Part shown: positions 12,654-20,130 of the stretch, piece after piece
Layout: the number at the start of each line of letters is the position of its first letter
Position numbering within the stretch: the stretch's first letter is position 1
Assembly (NCBI GenBank): GCA_030751755.1
Contig: JASMFO010000006.1
Span: 1-21,673, forward strand
Direction of reading: 5' to 3'
DNA from: Candidatus Woesearchaeota archaeon
GTDB lineage: Archaea > Nanobdellota > Nanobdellia > Woesearchaeales > GW2011-AR4
Length of the DNA stretch: 21,673 nucleotides
Made by a program: the position numbers and the translations under genes
The notes under the pieces: generated by a model
Databases searched by the model: none
The model's input: only the letters and a program-made list of their open reading frames with translations
Told to the model about the DNA's origin: nothing

Positions 12654-14567
12654 TCATAACTTAAAACTTTCTTCTTTCTTCTCAACATTATAAATAATTT
12701 TATTGACTAAATCCTTGACTTTTACATTAAAGTGCAGTTTATTGTTCAAAGTCCTTACTGCAACGGTCTTGTTTTTCTCTTCTTTTTCTCCAACATTGAT
12801 TATTATGGGTATTTTTTGCAATTGGGCTTCCCAGACTTTACGGCCAACAGATTCTGTTCTTGTATCTAGTTCTACTCTTAAATTATCTCTCTCCAACTCT
12901 TCTTTGATTTTTTTTGCATATAAGTTGAAGCGGTCAGCAACGGTAAGTATTTTTACTTGTACTGGAGCAAGCCATAATGGAAATTTACCAGCGTAATGTT
13001 CTATTAAAATCCCTAAAAATCTTTCGATAGAACCTAAGATTGTTCTATGAATCATTGCAGACCTGTGCTTATTGCCATCCTCTGCTATGTAGTTTAAACT
13101 AAACTTATCTGGCATTGAGAAATCAACTTGTATTGTTGCGCACTGCCAAGTCCTGCCTAAACAATCCTTAATATGGAAATCAATTTTAGGACCGTAGAAA
13201 GCGCCATCTCCAGGATTTATTTTGAATTTTACTTTTCTTTTATTTAAAGCATCTTCTAAAGCTTTTTCTGCTTTATTCCAGTTTTCTATTTTTCCTGTAA
13301 ATTTTTCCGGCCTTGTTGAAAGTTCAATATGATAAGCGAAATTAAAGGTTTTATAGATAAAATCAGTTAGGTCAATTAATTGCAAAACCTCTTTTTGAAT
13401 CTGGTTTTGCATGCAGAATATGTGGGCATCATCCTGGGTAAAGGCCCTTACTCTGAACAAGCCAGCTAAAACACCAGACAACTCATGCCTATGATCAACT
13501 CCAAATTCTGCAAACCTTATTGGTAAATCGCGATAACTTGGCAGTTTCTCCTTGTAAATCAAAATAGCACCCGGGCAATTCATTGGCTTTACTGCAAAAT
13601 CCTTGCCTTCAACTTTTGTAAAATACATGTTTTCTTTGTAATGGTCCCAGTGGCCTGACTGCTCCCATAAAGTTCTGCTTAAAATCATTGGCGTCATTAC
13701 TTCCTTATAGTCCAACTTGTCAAGTTCCTTTCTTAGGAAATCTTTTAAAATGTTAATAATTACAACACCTTTTGGATGGAAGAATATAAATCCAGGGCCT
13801 TCTTCATGCAAAGAGAATAAATCAAGCTGCTTCCCTATTTTTCTATGGTCTCGTTTTTCTGCTTCTTCCAATAATTGTAAATAATCTTTTAACTGCTTTT
13901 TTTCAGGAAAAGAAATTCCATAAATTCTTTGCAATTGCTTGTTTTTTGCATCGCCTTTCCAATAAGCACCTGCTATTTTAATTATTTTGAATGCCTCAAT
14001 CTTTCTAGTGCTGAGTATATGAGGACCGCGGCATAAATCAATGAAATTTCCCTGCTTGTATGCAGAACTTGGCTCATTAAATTCCTCTATCAACTCAATT
14101 TTATATTTGTTATTTTTAAAAATTTTTTTTGCTTCTTTTTCACTTAATTCTTTTCTTTCAAATTTATAGTCTTTGTTTACAATCTCCCACATTTTTTTCT
14201 CTATTTTGCTTACATCTTCTGGAGTAAAATGATGGTCTATGTCAAAATCATAATAGAAGCCTTCCTCAACTACAGGACCTATGGTGGGCAAGGCTTTTGG
14301 AAATAAATCAATAACTGCTTGTGCTAATACATGAGCAGTAGAATGTCTAAATACCCCAATACCTTCTTTGTCTTTGAATGTTAATATCTTTATTTTTGAA
14401 TCTTTGTCTATTTTTTTAGAAAGGTCAACTAGTTTGCCATTTACATCAATAGCTAAAGCGTCCTGAGCTAGTCTAGGACCTATACTTTTAGCCACTTCAA
14501 GGCCAGTTACATTTTTATCATAGCTCTTAGAGCTTCCATCCGGCAAGACTAAATTTATTTTTGGCAT
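12654..14567 (-). CDS. thrS: Threonyl-tRNA synthetase, bacterial type
   Basis: The enzyme has 637 residues in the bacterial order: TGS domain (1-62), bacterial N2 editing domain with H75-x3-H79 (HSTAH) and C179-x3-H183 (CRGPH), catalytic core (about 240-530) and anticodon-binding domain (about 535-625). The core zinc ligands are present: Cys in KPMNCPG, His in DDAHIF and His in MIHRTILGS. Motif 2 holds DHRHELSG. Most archaea instead use a ThrRS whose N-terminal editing domain resembles D-aminoacyl-tRNA deacylase; that domain is absent here. The enzyme charges tRNA-Thr and removes mischarged serine. A TATA box about 37 nt upstream implies a leader of about 10 nt. A bacterial origin by transfer into the lineage is inferred from the architecture. 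Confidence 0.95.
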   Translation of the reverse strand: MPKINLVLPDGSSKSYDKNVTGLEVAKSIGPRLAQDALAIDVNGKLVDLSKKIDKDSKIKILTFKDKEGIGVFRHSTAHVLAQAVIDLFPKALPTIGPVVEEGFYYDFDIDHHFTPEDVSKIEKKMWEIVNKDYKFERKELSEKEAKKIFKNNKYKIELIEEFNEPSSAYKQGNFIDLCRGPHILSTRKIEAFKIIKIAGAYWKGDAKNKQLQRIYGISFPEKKQLKDYLQLLEEAEKRDHRKIGKQLDLFSLHEEGPGFIFFHPKGVVIINILKDFLRKELDKLDYKEVMTPMILSRTLWEQSGHWDHYKENMYFTKVEGKDFAVKPMNCPGAILIYKEKLPSYRDLPIRFAEFGVDHRHELSGVLAGLFRVRAFTQDDAHIFCMQNQIQKEVLQLIDLTDFIYKTFNFAYHIELSTRPEKFTGKIENWNKAEKALEDALNKRKVKFKINPGDGAFYGPKIDFHIKDCLGRTWQCATIQVDFSMPDKFSLNYIAEDGNKHRSAMIHRTILGSIERFLGILIEHYAGKFPLWLAPVQVKILTVADRFNLYAKKIKEELERDNLRVELDTRTESVGRKVWEAQLQKIPIIINVGEKEEKNKTVAVRTLNNKLHFNVKVKDLVNKIIYNVEKKEESFKL

Positions 14568-14598
14568 TTTTTGTTATATTCTATTGATTTTTTGTTGG

Positions 14599-14610
14599 TT
14601 TATATATTTT
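14599..14610 (-). promoter_or_regulatory. TATA box of thrS
   Basis: The minus strand reads aaaatatataaa, about 37 nt upstream of the ATG at 14567, so transcription likely starts near 14577. Confidence 0.5.
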
Positions 14611-14830
14611 ATTGAATTTTTATAAGGAAAAGAAAATAATGATTTTTTTAAACAATGAGCCGCTTTTAAGCTGTTATAGTAGTAGAAGTAGTTATAACTG
14701 CTGTTTTAGTCATAAAAATAATTTTGTTTATCATATTCTTTGTAGTTTGGTAATTTGTATTTAAAGTTTTCTTTTTTAACATTTCAAAACTTAAAACCAA
14801 AACCAGCGAAAACAGAGTTTCCTAGACTTT
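14611..14830. other. Intergenic stretch without a gene
   Basis: Most of the 358-bp divergent spacer between thrS and the AbrB gene. I see no open frame worth calling. There is a GTTATA...TATAAC inverted repeat (14673-14698) around a gtagtagaagta tract, a T6 run at 14771-14776, and A-rich sequence with CCAAAACC words near 14798-14806. No RNA gene was recognised. Confidence 0.35.
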
Positions 14831-14848
14831 GGAATTTCTTTGAATTCC
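14831..14848. promoter_or_regulatory. Inverted repeat upstream of the AbrB promoter, possible operator
   Basis: GGAATT-tctttg-AATTCC is a perfect 6-bp inverted repeat with a 6-nt centre, five bases upstream of the TATA box. This is where archaeal BRE-proximal operators lie. Self-regulation by the AbrB-like protein is a reasonable but untested guess. GGAATTCC recurs twice at 20050-20057 and 20111-20118, farther along the same cluster. Confidence 0.4.
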
Positions 14849-14853
14849 GAAAC

Positions 14854-14863
14854 CTTTATAAAT
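14854..14863 (+). promoter_or_regulatory. TATA box of the AbrB-VWA operon
   Basis: ctttataaat predicts a transcription start near 14886 and a leader of about 40 nt before the ATG at 14926. The leader includes a 12-bp AT palindrome (14882-14893) and a T8 run (14892-14899). Confidence 0.55.
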
Positions 14864-14925
14864 AATAATTCTAATAATATCAATAATATTATTTTTTTTA
14901 TTAAGATTATTAAAATTAATAATGA

Positions 14926-15144
14926 ATGGGTAAAATGACAGTTAAGTTCATTGGAAAGGCGAAGATAACAAAACAAGGGCAGGTAACACTGCCTTTTGAG
15001 GCAAGAGAAGAGCTAAAATTAGACTTAAACAGCGAAGTTTACTGGTACCTTATAGATGATCATCTTGTTGTTGTTAAGGATTTGGTAAGTACAGAAGATT
15101 TATCTGCAATTGTGAAAGGGAAAAAGAACAAAAAAAGAAGTTAG
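14926..15144 (+). CDS. AbrB/SpoVT-like DNA-binding protein
   Basis: The protein has 72 residues. Residues about 5-48 form a swapped-hairpin AbrB domain: KITKQGQVTLPFEAREEL is the classic strand-loop-helix signature, followed by LNSEVYWYLIDDHLVVV. The tail is lysine-rich (KGKKNKKRS). Such proteins dimerise and bind AT-rich promoter DNA, either as regulators or as antitoxins. No toxin gene is next to it; the next gene, one base downstream, is a membrane VWA protein, so local regulation of that operon is the simpler reading. An inverted repeat just upstream of its TATA box could be its own operator. The start may be the Met at 14926 or the one three codons later (14935); neither has an SD sequence. 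Confidence 0.85.
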   Translation: MGKMTVKFIGKAKITKQGQVTLPFEAREELKLDLNSEVYWYLIDDHLVVVKDLVSTEDLSAIVKGKKNKKRS

Positions 15145-15145
15145 A

Positions 15146-17014
15146 ATGCCGTTTGCAAATACTTTGGGATTAATAGCATTAGCAAGCCTGATACCTTTCA
15201 TAATTTTATACCTGAGGAAGCCAAGGCCCCAGGATAGGATAATTCCATCTTTAATGTTCATACTGCAAAACAAGAAAACATCAAAACAGTCTGATTTTTT
15301 AAGAAAATTTCTAACAAATCTACTGTTTTTTATACAATTGCTGGCTTTGATAGGTTTGTCCATAGCAGTAGCTGAGCCTTTTATAAAAGTTCCATATGAT
15401 GTTTCTTTGGAAAACACCATAGTAGTTTTAGATGTAAGCGCGTCAATGCAGGCAGATGAAAGAGGAACAACAAGGTTTGAAAAAGCAATTAGGGAAGGAA
15501 AAAAAGCGCTTAGCGGAAAGAATAGCATAATACTTGCAGAAAATATACCCTTAATTGTGCTTGAAGATGAAGAAGAAAAAACAGCGTCCGGAATTTTGGA
15601 TAGTCTGCAGCCAAAGGCAACAACAACAAATTTAGGGGATGCTATGCTGTTGGCTAAAGATATACTTCAGGACAGGCCAGGAAGGGTCGTTGTTATAAGC
15701 GATTTTAGTAATGTAGATGGGCCTGATTTACTGGCTGTTAAAAAAGCCATAAGCTCAGAAGAACTTATAGTAAATTTTATTGATGTTTCAAATAATGCAG
15801 AGAATGCCGGCATAACAGATATGGATGTAAGAAAACACAGCATAAAGATTTATGTTAAAAATTTTAATAGTATAAGAAAACAGATAAGCCTTAAGCTAAT
15901 AAAAGATGGAGGTGTGATAGCAGACTCTGGTGACATTGAAGTATTGCCGAATTCTATTGAAAGTTTTATGTTTGATGACACTCCCACTGGGGTAAGCAAG
16001 ATTGAACTAAATCCAAAAGATGATTTGGATGTTGATAATGTTGTTTATATAAGCGCGCCATTAAAGAAAAAAGTGAATGTGCTGCTGATAACAAATAATG
16101 AGGGTACAAATTTAGAAAATGCACTGCTTGCGTCAAGGGATATAGCACTTAATGTTGTTAATCCACCAGTGCTTACATTGAATACTTATGGGGAGAGAAT
16201 TGAGCCATTTGAGCATGATGTTATTGTGATCCACAACATAAATAATATTGGCAAAAGAGATGGAATTTTGCCTGGAACATTCCAGGATTTATCAAACTAT
16301 GTTAAAAATGGAGGAAAGTTAATAATCACTGCACAAGATGACCTGAACAAATTCAACAAGGCTGGCCTTGATATTGTAGACTTAAAAAATTTAGTTCAGG
16401 ATACAAAAAGAGTTTGTGTGGATGTAATAAATGAAATAACAAAACAATTTGAAAATGACATTTGCTTTTCAACTGTATCAAAATATTTTAATGCGGCTGC
16501 CAATAAGGAAACAAATGTGATTGCTTCTATAGATGAAATACCTGTCTTGGCAATAAAAGAGCATTTCAATGGAAAGATATTTTATTATGGCATTATTGAT
16601 GAGGTAAGCGATTTTAGGACATTGCCTTCTTATCCAATTTTCTGGAATTTGCTGATTAATTTCATTGCAGAAACAGAAGACATAAGAAATTTTAATACAA
16701 AAACTGGAAAGATTTTTACCATAAACCAGCAACGTGTTAAGACACCTTCCTCATCTTTAACAACATCAAGAGTTATTTTTGATGAGGCTGGGATATACGA
16801 GTTTAATGATAAAAAGTTTGCAGCCAATCTTCTTGATGAAAAAGAAAGTGATGTTGTTGGAGGCAATGTGTTGAAGGAAGAAAGCGAAAGCATTGATGTA
16901 CTGAAAGAGCATAGCACAGAAAGAAATTTGAGTTTAAGTGTTTTAATTTTATTGGGAGTATTTTTGCTTATGTGCTTTGAGGTATATTACCTAAAAAGAA
17001 GAGGTGACCTATAA
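15146..17014 (+). CDS. BatA-like membrane protein with VWA domain
   Basis: The protein has 622 residues. The N-terminus (ANTLGLIALASLIPFIILYL, then RKPRP and IIPSLMFI) is the BatA/aerotolerance-type membrane segment, followed by a second span at about 57-78. A VWA domain runs from about 91 to 215 with an intact metal site: D96-V-S98-A-S100, a threonine at about 160, and ISDFSN with D186. A CARDB-like beta region and a GATase-like alpha/beta region (VNVLLITNNEG, then HDVIVIHN and NGGKLIIT) follow, ending in one C-terminal span (about 597-615). Such proteins usually work with MoxR AAA+ ATPases in assembling or activating envelope complexes. It lies one base after the AbrB gene with no good SD sequence, so coupling is likely. 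The exact partner protein is unknown. Confidence 0.85.
   Translation: MPFANTLGLIALASLIPFIILYLRKPRPQDRIIPSLMFILQNKKTSKQSDFLRKFLTNLLFFIQLLALIGLSIAVAEPFIKVPYDVSLENTIVVLDVSASMQADERGTTRFEKAIREGKKALSGKNSIILAENIPLIVLEDEEEKTASGILDSLQPKATTTNLGDAMLLAKDILQDRPGRVVVISDFSNVDGPDLLAVKKAISSEELIVNFIDVSNNAENAGITDMDVRKHSIKIYVKNFNSIRKQISLKLIKDGGVIADSGDIEVLPNSIESFMFDDTPTGVSKIELNPKDDLDVDNVVYISAPLKKKVNVLLITNNEGTNLENALLASRDIALNVVNPPVLTLNTYGERIEPFEHDVIVIHNINNIGKRDGILPGTFQDLSNYVKNGGKLIITAQDDLNKFNKAGLDIVDLKNLVQDTKRVCVDVINEITKQFENDICFSTVSKYFNAAANKETNVIASIDEIPVLAIKEHFNGKIFYYGIIDEVSDFRTLPSYPIFWNLLINFIAETEDIRNFNTKTGKIFTINQQRVKTPSSSLTTSRVIFDEAGIYEFNDKKFAANLLDEKESDVVGGNVLKEESESIDVLKEHSTERNLSLSVLILLGVFLLMCFEVYYLKRRGDL
17001..17007 (+). 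promoter_or_regulatory. Strong SD sequence not matched to an ATG
   Basis: GAGGTGA lies in the last codons of the 15146-17014 gene. The first in-frame ATG for the next gene is 34 nt away. At the right distance (7 nt) there is an ATT codon (17014) in the frame of the downstream gene, and a TTG (17015) in another frame that stops after seven codons. Confidence 0.4.
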
Positions 17015-17040
17015 TTGAATTTATTTTTCCGGATTTAAGC

Positions 17041-19443
17041 ATGGTATTTTGCATGTCCAAGTTTTGTTTGAGATACTCATACGTGGCTTTATTTGCTATA
17101 CCTTTTATCATAGGACTGTATTTTGTAGTGAGGCTAAACATCATAAATTTTTTTAACAGGGCTGATCAAATAAGCTATGAAAAAGAGAAGAAAGAACAGA
17201 GGCTATATTTCTTCATAATAAGGTCATTAATTTTTGCGCTGGTGCTTACTGCAATTGCAAGCCCTTTTTTGCTTGAAACAAGAACTGTGAAGGGAAATCC
17301 AAGGATTACTATCTTGGTGGATAACTCAACATCCCTTAATTTGTTTGAGTCTGGCATTGAGAAGTACTTGGTTAGCAAATTAAAGAACAAGATTCCTGTA
17401 TCTGTGAGGCACATTGTATTTGGCGATAAGTCTGCAATAGGAGATGGAATCCTAAATAATATTGAAAGGGATGAGAATGTTTTGGTTGTAACTGATGGCA
17501 ATAGCAACAAAGGGAAACTTTTGGGGGACGTGATGCTGTTGGCTTCTTCGCTAAATGCTACTGTGAGCACGATTGCCATGGAGCCTATTAAGGGTGATGT
17601 TGGTATTGAGGTTATAGGGCCAAGCGAGGCTATAAGAGATACAGAGGAAGCTTTTATTGTAAATGTGAATAATGTGGGGAAAAATGTACCTTATACTTTA
17701 GAAGTCAAGTTTGATGATGAAATCGTAATAGCAAAAAGTGATGATAAAAGCAACAGCTTTACATTAAGCAAAAGACTTTCAGAAGGCTATCATAAAATTA
17801 CTGCTGAACTTCTGAATGTTGGAGATGATGATTACTTTAAGCAGAATAATAAATACTATAAAACAATCAAGGTTGTTGCAAGGCCAAAGGTTTTATTTGT
17901 TTCAGAAAAAAACTCTCCTTTGAAATCGGAATTAGAAAAAATTTATGATTTGACAACTGCAAGCACTGTACCAGGAGACTTAAGCAGCTATATGGCAGTT
18001 ATTTTAAACGATGTTTCGGCAAATAAATTCCTGCCATACATGAGTTCTTTAAGCGATTATGTTTCTGATGGCAACGGCTTGTTTGTTATTGGCGGTCAAA
18101 ATTCTTATGATAGGGGAGGCTATAAAGGGACTTTTATAGAGACTTTGTTGCCTATCAAGGTAGGAACAGGAGAAGAGTCTGAGAAAAGCGATGTGTATAT
18201 TGTTATTGTTATTGATATTTCGCATGGGACAGCAGATTATGTCAACATTGAAAAGGCACAAGCTGTCAGCATAATAGATGGTCTTGACAAGAAAAACAAT
18301 GTGGGTGTCATAGCATTTAATACTGTACCCTACAAAGTTGCTGCTATAAAGCCATTGAGCGAGCATAAAAAAGAGGCAATAGATAAGGTTTCCAGGCTGG
18401 TTTTTGATGGTCAATCATTTTTTAATTTAGGAGTGGATGCTGCAAACAAAATGCTTAGAAGCGTATCTGGAGGGAAGAATATAATTCTTATTACTGACGG
18501 AAAGACAACTTACAATAAGATGATGGATAATACCTTGGAATCTGCAAGACAGGCAGCTGCCCGCGGGATTAAGGTTTATGTTGCCGGGGTTGGCGACAAA
18601 AGAAATGATGATTTTCTTACTCATGCTGCAACTTTGGGAGAAGGTATTTATTTCCCTGTTGACGCATCAAATAAATTAAAGATAATATTTGGAGAGCCAG
18701 AAAGCAAGGAAGACAAAGACTACCTTAACAAGCTTGTTTTACTGGACACAACACATTTCATAACCTTCAACAGAACTCTGAATGTTGTTGTAAGCGGCTA
18801 CAATTATGTTATCCCAAAATCTGCTGCACGCATGCTTATAACAACAAACAAAAACATTCCAATCATGGTTGCATGGCGATTTGGCTTGGGCAGAGTAGTT
18901 AGTTTAGCTACTGATGATGGAAGCAAGTGGGGTGGTGAATTTTTGAACAAGGAAAATTCCAAGGTCATAACAAGAACAATAAACTGGGTTATTGGGGACC
19001 TGTCAAGAAAAAAGAATTTTGATGTTAGCATCAAAGATTCAACCCTTGATGACACCATGTTTATAAGCGTTGTTTCAGATACTTTGCCCCAGCATGAAAA
19101 GCTTGATTTTGTAAAATCCGATGTTAATTTTTACAATTCTAAGTTTAATCCTGCAAGAACAGGATTTTACAATTTTTTAGGGGCTGATGCGGCTGTTAAT
19201 TACAAAGATGAATTCAGGGATTTGGGAGTTAATGAAGAATTCATAGAACTTGTTGAGCAAACACAAGGAGAAGTTTTTGACAAGGAGAATATTGATGGAA
19301 TATTGGAATTTGTAAAGGAAAAGTCAAAAAGAATAAAGATAGATACAACAGAGTTCAAATGGCCCTTTTTAATTGCTGCATTAATCTTGTTTTTGGGAGA
19401 GATTGGGTTAAGGAGACTGTGGGAGAATAAAGGTCATAGGTGA
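17041..19443 (+). CDS. Large membrane protein with two VWA folds and a GATase-like fold
   Basis: The protein has 800 residues from the first ATG. Two N-terminal spans (about 13-32 and 57-76) have BatA-like wording. The first VWA fold (88-180) has D94-N-S96-T-S98 and VVTDGNS with D152. A CARDB-like region (about 190-280) follows. A GATase-like fold (282-372) ends in GGQNSYDRGGYKG, typical of this VWA family. The second VWA fold (386-560) has D392-I-S394-H-G396 in place of DxSxS, and LITDGKT with D486, so its metal site lacks the second serine. A beta-rich region and one C-terminal span (about 773-790) complete it. It probably faces the cell exterior between membrane anchors and pairs with the preceding BatA-like protein. 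The start is uncertain; an ATT start at 17014 with a good SD would add nine residues. Confidence 0.82.
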   Translation: MVFCMSKFCLRYSYVALFAIPFIIGLYFVVRLNIINFFNRADQISYEKEKKEQRLYFFIIRSLIFALVLTAIASPFLLETRTVKGNPRITILVDNSTSLNLFESGIEKYLVSKLKNKIPVSVRHIVFGDKSAIGDGILNNIERDENVLVVTDGNSNKGKLLGDVMLLASSLNATVSTIAMEPIKGDVGIEVIGPSEAIRDTEEAFIVNVNNVGKNVPYTLEVKFDDEIVIAKSDDKSNSFTLSKRLSEGYHKITAELLNVGDDDYFKQNNKYYKTIKVVARPKVLFVSEKNSPLKSELEKIYDLTTASTVPGDLSSYMAVILNDVSANKFLPYMSSLSDYVSDGNGLFVIGGQNSYDRGGYKGTFIETLLPIKVGTGEESEKSDVYIVIVIDISHGTADYVNIEKAQAVSIIDGLDKKNNVGVIAFNTVPYKVAAIKPLSEHKKEAIDKVSRLVFDGQSFFNLGVDAANKMLRSVSGGKNIILITDGKTTYNKMMDNTLESARQAAARGIKVYVAGVGDKRNDDFLTHAATLGEGIYFPVDASNKLKIIFGEPESKEDKDYLNKLVLLDTTHFITFNRTLNVVVSGYNYVIPKSAARMLITTNKNIPIMVAWRFGLGRVVSLATDDGSKWGGEFLNKENSKVITRTINWVIGDLSRKKNFDVSIKDSTLDDTMFISVVSDTLPQHEKLDFVKSDVNFYNSKFNPARTGFYNFLGADAAVNYKDEFRDLGVNEEFIELVEQTQGEVFDKENIDGILEFVKEKSKRIKIDTTEFKWPFLIAALILFLGEIGLRRLWENKGHR

Positions 19444-19479
19444 AAAAACATACAATAAAAAATAATTGGGTGATAAAAA

Positions 19480-19977
19480 ATGTCTTTCATGAAAAGGGAT
19501 GTAAATCTTGGGTTGCTGATTCTGATAATTGTGTCCATAGTTTTGTTCAGCGGCTTTAGTGTTTATTACGAGACTTCCTTCAAGGATGTTTCATTGGAAT
19601 ACCAGGAGAAATTGGAGCAGTTAAGCCAGGTGACAAAAGAGCTTGTCACTAAAAGGCAGGAGTTAAATGAAACATACAGCTTGAGGGTAAAGGCAGAACA
19701 AGATAAACAAACGCTTGATGCCAGATATAATGAAGTTAGGGGTGAGAATGACCAACTCAGTACTGACAATACAAATTTGCGCTCAGAAGTAAGCAGCGTA
19801 AAAAGCAATTTAGCAGAAAAAAGTGCACAGCTGGATGTGACTAGGAATTTACTGGCGCAGACACAATCCCAGCTCAGCAGCGCTAAAGCTGAAAGGGATA
19901 AATACAGGAGCAGATGGGATACTGTATGTGATGCTTATACAAGCCTGAATGGCGGTGTGGAGCATGATAAATGTTGA
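19480..19977 (+). CDS. Single-span membrane protein with extracellular-type coiled coil
   Basis: The protein has 165 residues: a short basic start (MSFMKRD), one hydrophobic segment at about 8-29, then a long coiled coil from about 37 to 145 rich in Q, E, L, S and N. It ends in a short tail with two cysteines (CDAYTSLNGG, then a final Cys). The basic N-terminus followed by one span predicts that the coil is outside the cell. GGGTGAT-like SD bases (19468-19474) lie 5 nt before the ATG at 19480. The gene follows the double-VWA gene by 36 bp and is likely co-transcribed. I do not recognise a family. Its place within the MoxR/VWA cluster suggests a tether or stalk for that complex, which is inference. 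Confidence 0.78.
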   Translation: MSFMKRDVNLGLLILIIVSIVLFSGFSVYYETSFKDVSLEYQEKLEQLSQVTKELVTKRQELNETYSLRVKAEQDKQTLDARYNEVRGENDQLSTDNTNLRSEVSSVKSNLAEKSAQLDVTRNLLAQTQSQLSSAKAERDKYRSRWDTVCDAYTSLNGGVEHDKC

Positions 19978-20130
19978 CATGCCAAAAACCACTTGTCAGA
20001 GCAGGTAGCATGATTTGTGATAGTACACATTCAATGGTTTTTGATGCTCGGAATTCCACCAACAATGGGCGGTTTTCGAGCACTACTCATTCCACTAATC
20101 AGAGATTAGTGGAATTCCGTTGTTTAAAAA
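19978..20130 (+). ncRNA. Candidate structured RNA element with three successive hairpins
   Basis: This 153-bp spacer stands out from the A-rich spacers nearby: by hand count 60 of the first 141 bases are G or C. Three perfect stems follow one another: CAAAAACCA/TGGTTTTTG (19983-19991 with 20035-20043), TGCTCG/CGAGCA (20045-20050 with 20077-20082, extendable by three pairs), and ATTCCACTAATC/GATTAGTGGAAT (20089-20115, three-base loop). The downstream gene has no SD sequence and no TATA box at leaderless distance, so the element may act in cis on it, or be an independent small RNA or a processing site. Alternatives are a short inverted-repeat mobile remnant or a DNA-level operator; GGAATTCC occurs at 20050-20057 and 20111-20118. 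Confidence 0.4.

Noticed and set aside
14926..15144. Toxin-antitoxin pair with AbrB as antitoxin
   Set aside because: No PIN, RelE, MazF or other small toxin gene lies next to it. The following gene is a 622-residue membrane VWA protein.
19978..20013. Read-through of the UGA at the end of the 19480-19977 gene (the same frame continues 11 codons to another TGA)
   Set aside because: The extension is short and low in information, and it overlaps the first hairpin. UGA recoding would need a selenocysteine element, and none is evident.
20050..20118. Insertion sequence or MITE bounded by GGAATTCC
   Set aside because: There is no transposase, no clear target-site duplication and only one copy in the window. 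It is kept only as an alternative for the structured spacer.
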